Source: Kribbella jejuensis
GTDB taxonomy: Bacteria > Actinomycetota > Actinomycetes > Propionibacteriales > Kribbellaceae
Length of the DNA: 64,000 nt
Direction: 5' to 3'
Assembly (NCBI RefSeq): GCF_006715085.1
Contig: NZ_VFMM01000001.1
Location: 3,782,001-3,846,000, forward strand
Shown: positions 48,988 to 57,962 of the stretch, piece after piece
How the letters are laid out: every line of letters begins with the position of its first letter
Position numbering within the stretch: the stretch's first letter is position 1
Program-made: the position numbers and the translations under genes
Notes under the pieces: generated by a model
Databases searched by the model: none
Told to the model about the DNA's origin: nothing
Seen by the model: the letters and a program-made list of their open reading frames with translations, nothing else

Positions 48988-50387
48988 AGGGCTGGGACGG
49001 GCTGGTCAGCTCGATGCTGCTGGGCACGGACCGGCGCCCGGCGGACTTCGACGAGCTGCCGGAGCCGGTACGCGAACGCTTGGGCGACGGTGGTCTGCTC
49101 GATGCAGCCGCGCTCGCGACCCTGTACAAGCGGGCGGGGCGGAAACCGCTGCGCGACCTCAAGCCCTTGGAGGCGGCGGGTGGCGAGGACCGGCCGTTGC
49201 CGCGGTCCGGGGCGGTGCGGCGGTTGGCGGCGATGCTCGGCGGGTTCCAGACCGCGGCGCTGGGCGAATGGTTGCGGACGGCCGACGCGAACGGGTGGGG
49301 CGTACCGCCGGAGCAGTTGCCGGCGCTGGCGGACTTTGCGCGCAACAGGCCCGAGTACCGTCCGCTGGTGATCGCGGCGGCCGGCCGGCGGGCGCGCTGG
49401 TTGGCGGAACTGAACCCGGAGTGGCGGTTCCTGTACGCGGCGGATGTCGAGAGCAACGATCCGGAGTTGTGGACGCACGGCAACGCGGTCCAGCGGCGTA
49501 CCTGGTTGCGCGCGTTGCGTTGGCGGGATCCGGCGGCTGCGCGCGAGGCGCTCGCCGAGGTGTGGCCGAGCGAGTCGGCGCTGACGCGGACCGAGTTCCT
49601 CGGGTTGTTCGCCGAGGAGCTATCGGCGGCGGACGAGGAGTTCCTGGAGGCGGCGCTCGACGATCGGTCGCGGGAGGTACGCCGGGTCGCGGCGCGGCTG
49701 CTCGCGCGGTTGCCGGGGTCGCAGTACGGCGTACGGATGGCGGCTCGTTTGCATGCGCATCTCACGGCGACGCAGGGTGTGCTGGCGGTGGAGCTGCCGC
49801 GGACGCTGACGCAGTCGATGGAGCGCGACGGCATCGACTCCCAGAACCCGGAAGGCATTGGCAAACGGGCCTGGTGGTTCCACCAGATCGTTGCCAACAC
49901 ACCCCTTTCGGAGATGGATCTCACCTGGCTGCAACTGCCGGTCGAGGGTTGCGCCCCTGAGTTACTGCAGTCAGCCTGGACCGAAGCCACAATCCGCGAA
50001 GGCGCGGCGCAGTGGGCGCGGGAGCTGTTGGTGGCGAATGCCGACACGGGGAGTAGGAATCCGGCTGAGCTCCTGCGGCTGCTGCCGCGGGAGGAGTGGG
50101 CGCAGGCCGTCGAGGCGTTGCGGAGCACCGTGGATGTGACGGAGTTGGTGGGCGGATTGACGGTGCCGTGGCCGCCGGCGCTCGGCGCGATGATTCTTGA
50201 CCAGCTGGCAAAGGTCGGCACCAACCGGGCCTGGGCGCGGCTTGCGAGTATTGCCGCGCGGGCCGTACCACCCGACGTACTCGACCATCCGATCACCCGC
50301 GAACCCACCGGCGACGAGGACACCTGGCGCCGCCGCCTCGTGGAAACCCTGGCCTTCCGCCGTGAAATGTACGAGGAGCTGACATGA
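48984..50387 (+). CDS. Helical-repeat protein, DUF5691-like
   Basis: A 467-residue, almost entirely helical protein with HEAT-like pairs rich in Leu, Ala, Arg and Trp. A conserved-looking start is GWDGLVSSMLLGTDRRP and the core is RRTWLRALRWRDPAAAREALAEVWPSE...DDRSREVRRVAARLLARLP. I believe it matches DUF5691 (from memory). GTG at 48984 overlaps the SWIM stop, and its own stop overlaps the MoxR ATG. Its position makes it a candidate adaptor or substrate of the ATPase. Confidence 0.8.
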   Translation: MKGWDGLVSSMLLGTDRRPADFDELPEPVRERLGDGGLLDAAALATLYKRAGRKPLRDLKPLEAAGGEDRPLPRSGAVRRLAAMLGGFQTAALGEWLRTADANGWGVPPEQLPALADFARNRPEYRPLVIAAAGRRARWLAELNPEWRFLYAADVESNDPELWTHGNAVQRRTWLRALRWRDPAAAREALAEVWPSESALTRTEFLGLFAEELSAADEEFLEAALDDRSREVRRVAARLLARLPGSQYGVRMAARLHAHLTATQGVLAVELPRTLTQSMERDGIDSQNPEGIGKRAWWFHQIVANTPLSEMDLTWLQLPVEGCAPELLQSAWTEATIREGAAQWARELLVANADTGSRNPAELLRLLPREEWAQAVEALRSTVDVTELVGGLTVPWPPALGAMILDQLAKVGTNRAWARLASIAARAVPPDVLDHPITREPTGDEDTWRRRLVETLAFRREMYEELT

Positions 50388-51463
50388 CCGAGGTACTGCG
50401 CCCGCATGCGGAAGTCGAGTATGCCGACGAGTTGCGGGCTCTGCGTGCGAACGATGACAAACCACGCCCGCCCGCGTGGGAGCTGTCGCCGAGTGCGGTC
50501 GTCACGTATCTGCTCGGCGGGAAGGCGGGCGACACCGAGGTCTCCCCGAAGTACGTCGGTCCGCGCCGGCTGATCGAGGTCGCCGTCGCCACCCTCGCGA
50601 CCGACCGCGCGCTGCTGCTCCTCGGCGTACCGGGCACCGCGAAGACCTGGGTCAGCGAGCACCTGGCCGCGGCGATCAGCGGCGACTCCACCCTGCTCGT
50701 GCAAGGCACCGCGGGCACCGCCGAGGAAGCGATCCGCTACGGCTGGAACTACGCCCAGTTGATTGCCCAAGGCCCCAGTGAGGCGGCGTTGGTACCGAGC
50801 CCGGTGCAGCGCGCGATGACCGAGGCGAAGATCGCCCGGATCGAGGAACTGACCCGGATGCCGTCCGACGTGCAGGACGCGCTGATCACGATCCTGTCCG
50901 AGAAGACGCTGCCGATCGCCGAGCTGGCCACCGAAGTCCAAGCCCGCAAGGGTTTCAATGTCATTGCCACCGCCAACGATCGGGACAAAGGCATCAACGA
51001 ACTGTCCAGCGCACTGCGCCGCCGGTTCAACACGGTCGTCCTGCCGCTGCCCGATTCCGCCGAGGACGAGGTGGAGATCGTCTCCCGCCGGGTCGCGCAG
51101 CTCGGTTCCGCGCTCGAGCTGCCGCAGCCCGACGACGCGCTCGACGAGATCCGCCGGGTGGTGACGATCTTCCGCGAGCTCCGCTCCGGCCGCACCGAGG
51201 ACGGCCGGACGGCGGTCAAGTCCCCGTCCGGCACGCTCTCCACCGCCGAGGCGATCAGCGTCGTCACCGGCGGCATCGCGCTCGCAGCGCACTTCGGCGA
51301 CGGCGTACTGCGCCCCACTGACGTCGCCGGCGGCATCCTCGGCGCGGTGGTCAAGGACCCGTCGGCCGATCGTGTGGTCTGGTCGGAGTACCTCGAAACC
51401 GTCGTCCGGGAACGCGACGACTGGGCACCGTTCTACCGGGCCTGCCGAGAGATCTCCGGATGA
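50384..51463 (+). CDS. MoxR-family AAA+ ATPase
   Basis: A 359-residue AAA+ ATPase of the MoxR branch. Walker A is GVPGTAKT (81-88). Later are a Walker B-like stretch around IEELTRMPSDVQDALITILSEKTLPI, sensor-1 NVIATANDRDKGINEL and the arginine-rich ALRRRFN. MoxR ATPases work with VWA proteins as chaperone-like remodellers or metal-insertion factors. The VWA partner is the fifth gene of this operon. ATGA overlaps with both neighbours indicate tight stoichiometric expression. Confidence 0.94.
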   Translation: MTEVLRPHAEVEYADELRALRANDDKPRPPAWELSPSAVVTYLLGGKAGDTEVSPKYVGPRRLIEVAVATLATDRALLLLGVPGTAKTWVSEHLAAAISGDSTLLVQGTAGTAEEAIRYGWNYAQLIAQGPSEAALVPSPVQRAMTEAKIARIEELTRMPSDVQDALITILSEKTLPIAELATEVQARKGFNVIATANDRDKGINELSSALRRRFNTVVLPLPDSAEDEVEIVSRRVAQLGSALELPQPDDALDEIRRVVTIFRELRSGRTEDGRTAVKSPSGTLSTAEAISVVTGGIALAAHFGDGVLRPTDVAGGILGAVVKDPSADRVVWSEYLETVVRERDDWAPFYRACREISG

Positions 51464-53628
51464 CCGTTCACCTCCTCGGGATCCGCCACCACGGGCCGGG
51501 CTCGGCGCGCGCCGTCGCCACCGCGCTGGCCGAGCTCGCGCCGGACATCGTGCTGATCGAGGGGCCGCCGGAGGCGGACAAGCTGGTCGAGTTGGCCGCG
51601 TCGGAGGAGATGGAACCGCCGGTCGCGCTGCTCGCGTACGCCGTCGACGATTCGACCCGGGCGGCGTTCTGGCCGTTCGCCGTCTTCAGCCCGGAGTGGC
51701 AGGCGATCAAGTACGGGCTGGCCGCGGGGGTGCCGGTGCGGTTCTGCGACCTGCCCGCGGCGCAGCAGTTCGCGTCGTCGGGCGGGCGGTCCTCGTCGAT
51801 GGACCCGATCGGCACGCTGGCCGCGGCCGGTGGGTACGACGACCCGGAACGCTGGTGGGACGACGTGATCGAGTCCCGCCGCGACGGCGCCGAACCGTTC
51901 ACGGTGATCGCCGACGCGATGCGCGAACTCCGCCACGGCGAGGAGGCAACGGGCCGGGAAGCCCAGCGCGAGGCGTACATGCGGACCGTGATCCGCAAGG
52001 CCCAGCGCGAAGGGTTCGAGCGGATCGCCGTGGTCTGCGGCGCCTGGCACGTACCCGCCCTGGAGCTACCGTTGCCTCCGGCAACACATGACCAACGGAT
52101 CCTGAAAGGCCTGCCCAAGCGGAAGATCGCCTGCACTTGGGTCCCGTGGACGCACGGCCGGCTCGCGGCGACGAGCGGGTACGGCGCCGGCATCACCTCG
52201 CCTGGTTGGTACCACCATCTGTTCACCGCCCCTGACCAGATCACCACGCGCTGGCTGACGAAGGTAGCTCAGGTACTGCGTGCCGAGGACCTGCCCGTGT
52301 CGAGCGCGCACGTGATCGAAGCGGTCCGGCTCGCCGACACGCTCGCCGCCATGCGCGAACGTCCGCTCGCGGGCCTCAGCGAGGTCACCGAAGCCACGCG
52401 CGCAGTCCTCTGCGGCGGGAACGACGTACTTCTCGACCTCGTCACCCGCGAGGCGGTCGTGGGTGAACTGCTCGGATCGGTTCCCGGTGAGACGCCGCAG
52501 GCGCCGGTCGCGGCGGACTTCGCGGCGCACGCGCGGCGGTTGCGGATGAAACGGGACGCGACCGAGCGGGTGATCGAGCTCGACCTGCGGAAGCCGAACG
52601 ACCTCGACAAGTCCAGACTCCTGCACCGGTTGCGTATCCTCGGGGTGCACTGGGGCGTACCGGCCACGGACGAGCGCCGGGCCCAGGGCACGTTCCGCGA
52701 GATGTGGCGGTTGGCATGGGACCCCGGCCTGGAGGTGGAGCTCGTCGCGGCCGGTGCCCATGGTACGACCGTGCTCGGCGCCGCAACGACCGTGATGCTC
52801 AAGGCCGCCGACTCGACCACGCTGGCCGACGTCACTGCCGCGCTCGAGAAGTCGCTGCTCGCGGACCTCGCCGACGCGCTACCGCCTTTGCTGCAAGGCA
52901 TCGACACCCGCGCCGCGGCCGACGCCGACGTCGGGCACCTGATGGCGGCGCTCCCGTCGCTGGCACGGGCTTCGCGGTACGGCGACGTACGCGGAACCGA
53001 TACGGCCGGACTGGCCGCGGTCGCCGGGCGGATGGTGTCGCGGGTGTGTGCGGGCCTCGCACGGACCGTCCACGGACTCGATCCGGACGCCGCTGCCGCC
53101 GTACAGGAGCTGATCGACGGCGTCCAGGACGCGACCGCGTTGCTCGCCGAGGAGGTGCGGGCGGAGTGGCTGGACACCTTGCAGGGGTTGAGCGATCGCG
53201 CCTCGGTACCGCCGCTGATCCGCGGGCGGTTGACGCGGTTGATGCTGGACACGTCGCGGTTGCCGGATCATGAGGTAGAGCTTCGGCTTGGCAGGTCGCT
53301 GTCGCCCGGTACGCCGACGGCGGACGCGGCCGGGTACGTCGAGGGCTTCCTCGCCGGTGGCGGGTTGTTGCTGGTGCACGACGAGCGGTTGCTCGCGTTG
53401 GTCGACGCGTGGCTGGGTGGAATTCCGGACGACGCGTTCGTCGAGGTGTTGCCGTTGTTGCGGCGTACGTTCGGTACGTTCGCGGCGCCGGAACGCCGAT
53501 CGATCGGCGCCCGGGCGCGGGTGCTGGCCGACCCGTCGTCCGTTGTTGTTGCTGACGACAACGACCTGGACGCCGAGCTGGCGGTTGCGCCGTTGCCGGT
53601 GGTGGCGCGCTTGCTGGGGGTCGGATGA
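51460..53628 (+). CDS. DUF5682-like protein with TraB/ChaN-type motifs
   Basis: A 722-residue soluble protein. The N-terminal 240 residues carry LLGIRHHGPGSARAV, IVLIEGPPEADKLVEL and, about residue 195, VVCGAWHVPALELP. A G-x-RHHGP motif with a later GA-x-H motif is the pattern of the TraB/ChaN/EreA-like superfamily, whose members act as metallo- or esterase-like hydrolases. The large helical C-terminal part is unlike anything I know. DUF5682 is named from memory. Overlaps of 4 nt with the MoxR and VWA genes place it in their complex. Confidence 0.8.
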   Translation: MTVHLLGIRHHGPGSARAVATALAELAPDIVLIEGPPEADKLVELAASEEMEPPVALLAYAVDDSTRAAFWPFAVFSPEWQAIKYGLAAGVPVRFCDLPAAQQFASSGGRSSSMDPIGTLAAAGGYDDPERWWDDVIESRRDGAEPFTVIADAMRELRHGEEATGREAQREAYMRTVIRKAQREGFERIAVVCGAWHVPALELPLPPATHDQRILKGLPKRKIACTWVPWTHGRLAATSGYGAGITSPGWYHHLFTAPDQITTRWLTKVAQVLRAEDLPVSSAHVIEAVRLADTLAAMRERPLAGLSEVTEATRAVLCGGNDVLLDLVTREAVVGELLGSVPGETPQAPVAADFAAHARRLRMKRDATERVIELDLRKPNDLDKSRLLHRLRILGVHWGVPATDERRAQGTFREMWRLAWDPGLEVELVAAGAHGTTVLGAATTVMLKAADSTTLADVTAALEKSLLADLADALPPLLQGIDTRAAADADVGHLMAALPSLARASRYGDVRGTDTAGLAAVAGRMVSRVCAGLARTVHGLDPDAAAAVQELIDGVQDATALLAEEVRAEWLDTLQGLSDRASVPPLIRGRLTRLMLDTSRLPDHEVELRLGRSLSPGTPTADAAGYVEGFLAGGGLLLVHDERLLALVDAWLGGIPDDAFVEVLPLLRRTFGTFAAPERRSIGARARVLADPSSVVVADDNDLDAELAVAPLPVVARLLGVG

Positions 53629-54770
53629 ACGACGAGCGAATGCGCCGCTGGCGGCTGGTGCTCGGCTCCGAGGCGGAGGAGGAGACCGGTACGACGCTGT
53701 CGTCCCAGGACCGTTCCGTCGACGCCGCGTTGGCCGCGTTGTACGACGCCGGCGAGAGTTCCGGGACGCAGCGGGCCTCCGGGTTGGGGTCGTCCGCGCC
53801 GCGGGTGGCCCGATGGCTCGGCGACATCCGGCAGTACTTCCCGAGCACTGTCGTCCAGGTCATGCAGCGGGACGCCGTCGAGCGGCTCGGCATCACCCGG
53901 ATGCTGATGGAGCCGGAGCTGCTCGGCGCGGTCGAGCCCGACGTCCACCTGGTGACCACGCTGCTGGCGTTGAACGAGGTGATGCCGGAGGAGACCAAGC
54001 AGACCGCGCGCGAGGTGGTCGGCCGGGTCGTCGCCGAGCTCGAGGCGCGGCTGGCGGAGCGGACCCGCGCGGCCGTGACCGGCGCGCTCGACCGGGCCGG
54101 GCGGACGGCCCGGCCGCGGCATTCCGACATCGACTGGGACCGGACGATCCGGGCGAACCTCAAGCACTTCTCGCCGGCACTCGGGACGATCGTGCCGGAT
54201 CGGCTGGTCGGGTACGCGCGGCGCAACCACAGCGTGCAGCGGGACATCGTGCTCGCGATCGACCAGTCCGGGTCGATGGCGGAGTCGGTCGTGTATGCGT
54301 CGCTGTTCGGCGCGGTGCTCGGGTCGATCCGGACCTTGCGGACGTCGCTGGTCGTCTTCGACACGGCCGTCGTCGACCTGACCGATCAGCTGGAGGATCC
54401 GGTCGACGTGCTGTTCGGGACCCAGCTCGGCGGTGGGACGGACATCAACCGGGCGCTCGCGTACTGCGAGGCGCTGATCACCAAGCCCGCGGACACGGTA
54501 CTGGTGCTGATCTCGGACCTGTACGAGGGCGGCGTCCGGGAAGAGATGCTGCGGCGGACGCGTTCCTTGGTGGAGTCCGGCGTACAAGTGATCGCGCTGC
54601 TGGCGCTCGCGGACTCGGGTTCACCGTCGTACGACGCCGAGAACGCGGCCGCGCTGGCGGACCTCGGCGTACCGGCGTTCGCGTGTACTCCGGACAAGTT
54701 CCCCGACCTGATGGCCGCCGCCATCCGCCACGAGGACATCGGCGGCTGGGCGGCCACCAACATCACTTGA
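53625..54770 (+). CDS. VWA-domain protein (CoxE-like) of the MoxR operon
   Basis: A 381-residue protein. The N-terminal 200 residues are helical. The VWA domain begins IVLAIDQSGSMAES (about 210) with the MIDAS metal motif DxSGS, then GGTDINRAL and LVLISDLYEGG supply the remaining ligands. VWA proteins deliver targets to MoxR ATPases. It closes the five-gene operon. The next gene begins 10 bp later and may be co-transcribed. Confidence 0.92.
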   Translation: MNDERMRRWRLVLGSEAEEETGTTLSSQDRSVDAALAALYDAGESSGTQRASGLGSSAPRVARWLGDIRQYFPSTVVQVMQRDAVERLGITRMLMEPELLGAVEPDVHLVTTLLALNEVMPEETKQTAREVVGRVVAELEARLAERTRAAVTGALDRAGRTARPRHSDIDWDRTIRANLKHFSPALGTIVPDRLVGYARRNHSVQRDIVLAIDQSGSMAESVVYASLFGAVLGSIRTLRTSLVVFDTAVVDLTDQLEDPVDVLFGTQLGGGTDINRALAYCEALITKPADTVLVLISDLYEGGVREEMLRRTRSLVESGVQVIALLALADSGSPSYDAENAAALADLGVPAFACTPDKFPDLMAAAIRHEDIGGWAATNIT

Positions 54771-54780
54771 GAGGATCTCG

Positions 54781-55068
54781 ATGTCGACCGTCGAACTGAC
54801 CCGTTTCCGCGTCCTGCCGGCCAACACGGCCGAGCTGCTCGAAGCACGCGCGGACATGCTGAAGGACTTCGAGGCGGACCGGGCCGGCTTCCTCGGCGCG
54901 CGCCTCGTGCAGCTGCCGGACAACGAATGGCTGGACATCGTCGACTGGGCGACCCCGGAGGACTTCGCCGCCTCTCGGGAGAAGGGCGCGAACCTGCCGG
55001 GTATCGCCCGGTTCTTCGCCGCGATCGACTCGCTGGTGGTCGCCGAGGAAGGCGTCAGCGCGCCGTAA
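54781..55068 (+). CDS. Antibiotic-biosynthesis-monooxygenase-fold (ABM-like) protein
   Basis: A 95-residue alpha/beta protein resembling the dimeric ferredoxin-like ABM fold (VELTRFRVLPANTAELLEARADMLKDFEADRAGFLGARLVQLPDNEWLDIVDWATPEDFAAS). Such proteins act as small monooxygenases, isomerases or ligand binders. It follows the VWA gene by 10 bp. GAGAGGATCTC before the ATG provides a ribosome site. Function unknown. Confidence 0.75.
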   Translation: MSTVELTRFRVLPANTAELLEARADMLKDFEADRAGFLGARLVQLPDNEWLDIVDWATPEDFAASREKGANLPGIARFFAAIDSLVVAEEGVSAP

Positions 55069-55101
55069 TTCGCCTGACAGGCCGGGGCGGGCGGTGCGAC
55101 C

Positions 55102-55539
55102 GTGAGCGGCATGGAGATCACCGAGATCGGGCCGGACGAGTACGACCGGGCCGCCGAGTTGTGGGAGGCGTCGGTGCGGGCGACGCACGCGTTCGTCACC
55201 GAGGCGGACCTGGACGTCTTCCGGCCGCTCGTCCGCGCGTCGTTCGGTGAGATCGCGCAGCTCGCCGGCCTCCGGGACGGCGAGCGGCTGGTCGGGTTCA
55301 TCGGGGTCGAGGACGGGAACGTCGAGATGCTGTTCCTCGACCCGTCGTTTCGCGGTCGCGGCGGCGGGAGCCTGCTGCTGCGGCACGCGTTCACGTCCTT
55401 CGCGGCAACCACAGTCGACGTCAACGAGCAGAACCCGCAGGCCATCGGCTTCTACGAACACCACGGCTTCCGTGTCGTGTCACGCAGTACCCACGACTCC
55501 ACCGGCAAGCCCTACCCGATTTTGCATATGAAGGTCTAG
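55102..55539 (+). CDS. GNAT-family acetyltransferase
   Basis: A 145-residue GNAT protein. The acetyl-CoA loop is EMLFLDPSFRGRGGGSLLLRHAF and the C-terminal NEQNPQAIGFYEHHGFRVVSRSTHDSTGKPYPILHM matches YjaB/PA-like GNATs that acetylate small molecules or proteins. GTG at 55102 or ATG at 55111 may be the start. The stop overlaps the convergent YCII gene by 4 nt. Confidence 0.88.
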   Translation: MSGMEITEIGPDEYDRAAELWEASVRATHAFVTEADLDVFRPLVRASFGEIAQLAGLRDGERLVGFIGVEDGNVEMLFLDPSFRGRGGGSLLLRHAFTSFAATTVDVNEQNPQAIGFYEHHGFRVVSRSTHDSTGKPYPILHMKV

Positions 55540-55880
55540 TCAGCGACCTCGAGGATGTCGATCGGGGTGTAGGGATCGGCCTCGGCGAAGCGGAGTGCCC
55601 AGCGGACCGCTTCCTCCTTGGAGTCGACGCGGATGATCGAGACGCCCGCGACCAGCTCCTTGGTCTCCGCGAACGGCCCGTCGATCACCCGAGGCTGCCC
55701 CGGCACCGGGAACGTCACCCGCGCCCCACGGGAGCTCGGCATCAGCCCCTCGCCGAGCACCAGCACCCCGGCCTGACGCATCTCCTCGAGCACCGCGTCC
55801 GCGCGCTCCAGGATCTCCGGATCCGGCGGCTTCCCGGCCTCCAGATTGTCGTTGGTCTTGTGCAGCAGCATGTACCTCAT
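55536..55880 (-). CDS. YCII-related (DGPF-type) protein
   Basis: A 114-residue DGPF/YCII-family protein (MRYMLLHKTNDNLEAGKPPD...RVIDGPFAETKELVAGVSIIRVDSKEEAVRWALRFAEAD). ATG at 55880 is used. It overlaps the stop of the aldo/keto reductase gene by 4 nt, and an upstream extension lies inside that gene. It resembles the YCII-type gene at 4815 in family but is not a recent duplicate. Function unknown. Confidence 0.87.
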   Translation of the reverse strand: MRYMLLHKTNDNLEAGKPPDPEILERADAVLEEMRQAGVLVLGEGLMPSSRGARVTFPVPGQPRVIDGPFAETKELVAGVSIIRVDSKEEAVRWALRFAEADPYTPIDILEVAD

Positions 55881-56827
55881 AGCGCTGACCTTAGTGCGCT
55901 CCAGAACGCCGGCGGGATCTCGAGCGCATGCCACGCCACCGCGTCGGCGATCTCGCGCGGGCTGCGTGCACCCACGAGGACGGCCGGTACGGCGGGATGC
56001 GTCAGCGGGAACTGCAGCGCAGCGGCCAGCAGGGGTACGTCGTACCGTCGGCAGAGGTCACGCAGTACGTCGATCCGCCGCAGTACGTCCCGCGGGACCC
56101 GCGCGTACCCGTCGGGCGTGCCGTGTGCGGTTTCCGCGAGTACCCCGCCCTGGAACACGCCGGCCGCCAGCACCGCGACGCCGTACTTCTCGCACAACGG
56201 CAGCAGTTCGTCGGCGCCGGTCTGGTCGAGCAGCGTGTACCGCCCGGCGAGCAGGACGAGGTCCGGGCCGCCGTCGGTCTCGCGCAGGAACCGCGCGGCG
56301 ACGTCGGCGTGGTTGACGCCCAGCGAGATCGCCCGGATCGTGCCGCGCCCGCGCAGTTCGCAGAGCGCCCGGAACGCCTCGGTCGCCGCACGTGGGAAGT
56401 CCAACTCCGGATCGTGGACGTGGAGCACGTCGACGCGATCGATCCCCATCCGCTCCAGGCTCGCTTCGAACGAGCGGATCGTCGCGGCGTACGAGTAATC
56501 GAGCCGCGGTCCGACCCTGGGCGGTGGCTCCGCCCAGATCGGCTGCCCGTCCGGGCCGCCCGGCTCGATCAGCCGGCCGACCTTCGTACACAGGACGAAC
56601 TCGTGCCGCGGCCGCCCGCGGAGCGCGAGCCCGGCGCGCTGCTCGGACAGGCCGTACCCGTACAGGGGCGCGGTGTCGAAGAGCCGCACGCCGAGCTCCC
56701 AGGCGCGATCGATCGTCGCCACCGCCTGCCGCTGCGGAACGGGTGCGAACATCCCGCCGACGGACGCGAGCCCCAGGCCCAGCTCACTGACCCGCAACCC
56801 CGTCCGCCCCAGCTCCACCGTCCGCAT
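55877..56827 (-). CDS. Aldo/keto reductase
   Basis: A 316-residue NADPH-dependent TIM-barrel reductase. The catalytic D and Y are in VRLFDTAPLYGYGLSEQRAG, and the catalytic lysine in EFVLCTKVGRLIEPGG. IDRVDVLHVHDPE shows a His-containing substrate loop. It resembles the L-fucose/D-threo-aldose dehydrogenase branch, but substrate is unproven. It is coupled to the YCII-type gene that follows. Confidence 0.9.
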   Translation of the reverse strand: MRTVELGRTGLRVSELGLGLASVGGMFAPVPQRQAVATIDRAWELGVRLFDTAPLYGYGLSEQRAGLALRGRPRHEFVLCTKVGRLIEPGGPDGQPIWAEPPPRVGPRLDYSYAATIRSFEASLERMGIDRVDVLHVHDPELDFPRAATEAFRALCELRGRGTIRAISLGVNHADVAARFLRETDGGPDLVLLAGRYTLLDQTGADELLPLCEKYGVAVLAAGVFQGGVLAETAHGTPDGYARVPRDVLRRIDVLRDLCRRYDVPLLAAALQFPLTHPAVPAVLVGARSPREIADAVAWHALEIPPAFWSALRSAL

Positions 56828-56860
56828 ACCTCCAGACGGTAGAAGGCGCCACCGACAAGA

Positions 56861-57313
56861 TCAGCGCGGTACGTCTCCGCGCCACGCGCCCGTCTCGCCG
56901 GGACGCTCCTCGATGAACTTCTTGAACCGCTCCAGGTCACCCTTCACGCGTCCCTCGATCACACCGAACCGGTCCGCGACCTTTTCGACGAACCCCTCGG
57001 GGTCGATCTCCATCTGCGCGGTGACGCGGGTGCGCTGCGGTGTCAGCTCGTGGAAGGTGATCACGCCGGCGTGCTGCGGCCCGGAGTCGGATCGCCAGGC
57101 CACCCGTTCGTCCGGGTGCTGCTCGGTGATCGTCGCGTCGAACTCCCGCTGCGCGCCGCCCACCTTCGTCACCCAGTGGGTGTGCGTGTCGTCGAGCTGG
57201 CGAACCTCTTCGACACCCTCCATGAACTGCGGGAACGACTCGAACTGGGTCCACTGGTTGTAGGCCGTCGTGATCGGTACGTCGACGTCGACGGACTGGG
57301 TGATGCCACTCAT
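56861..57313 (-). CDS. SRPBCC-family (polyketide cyclase/dehydrase-like) protein
   Basis: A 150-residue START/SRPBCC-fold protein. The segment VDVDVPITTAYNQWTQFESFPQFMEGVEEVRQLDD and the C-terminal RVKGDLERFKKFIEER are typical of the cyclase/dehydrase group found next to membrane or stress proteins. It probably binds a hydrophobic ligand. It is divergent from the gene at 57417. Confidence 0.88.
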   Translation of the reverse strand: MSGITQSVDVDVPITTAYNQWTQFESFPQFMEGVEEVRQLDDTHTHWVTKVGGAQREFDATITEQHPDERVAWRSDSGPQHAGVITFHELTPQRTRVTAQMEIDPEGFVEKVADRFGVIEGRVKGDLERFKKFIEERPGETGAWRGDVPR

Positions 57314-57416
57314 CGTGCGTTCCTCCTCGTTCGTTCGTGGAACGATCCCGGTACCCGGTCGGCACTGTCATATGCCCGGTCTTCCGTGCGGCCTGGTCAG
57401 GCGTCACCATGCGGGG

Positions 57417-57962
57417 ATGGGTGAGATCGCGGAGCGGTACCGCCGGCGGGCCGACGCCTTCGAGCGGAAGGTCGCCGCGGTCAGGGCGGACCAGTGGGCG
57501 AACCAGTCGCCCTGCGCCGGCTGGACGGCGCGGGACGTGGTCGAGCACGTGGTGTCGCTGCACGCCACGATGCTGCCGCCGGTCGCGCGCAAGCTGGAGC
57601 CCGCCGACCACCCACTGACCGCATTCCAGGAGGCGCGCGCCGCGATCGAGGACGTGCTCGACGACCCGATCGCCGCGCTGACCGAGACCGACACCCCGAC
57701 CGGCCGGATGACGACCGAGCAGCACATCGACTCGGTGGTCTCCGACGACTTGGTGGTGCACGGCTGGGACCTCGCCCGCGCGACCGGCCAGGACGAGCTG
57801 ATGGACCCGGTCGACATCGAAAGGCTCTGGGCGATCGCGGTCGCGATCCCGCCGGAGCTGATGGAGAAGTACCGCGAGAGTGTCTACGGCGCTGAAGTAC
57901 CGGTTGCGGCGGACGCGCCGCTCCAGGACCGTCTACTCGGGTTGCTGGGCCGTGAGCCGTGA
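57417..57962 (+). CDS. TIGR03086-family protein (mycothiol-dependent enzyme-like, DinB fold)
   Basis: A 181-residue protein of the actinobacterial TIGR03086 type, related to mycothiol-dependent maleylpyruvate isomerase and DinB-fold metalloproteins. The segment WANQSPCAGWTARDVVEHVVSLHATMLPP provides a metal histidine, with HGWDLARATGQDELMDP as the second part. ATG at 57417 fits family starts. The 3' end overlaps the convergent gene by 30 nt. Substrate unknown. Confidence 0.86.
   Translation: MGEIAERYRRRADAFERKVAAVRADQWANQSPCAGWTARDVVEHVVSLHATMLPPVARKLEPADHPLTAFQEARAAIEDVLDDPIAALTETDTPTGRMTTEQHIDSVVSDDLVVHGWDLARATGQDELMDPVDIERLWAIAVAIPPELMEKYRESVYGAEVPVAADAPLQDRLLGLLGREP

Noticed and set aside
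48507-50387. A 626-residue frame beginning inside the SWIM gene
   Set aside because: Its first 159 residues are Arg/Pro-rich shadow sequence. The true start is GTG 48984, overlapping the SWIM stop.
48908-51292. A 794-residue minus-strand frame opposite the MoxR operon
   Set aside because: It is Ser/Arg/Ala-rich antisense sequence opposite three well-supported genes. It matches no family pattern.
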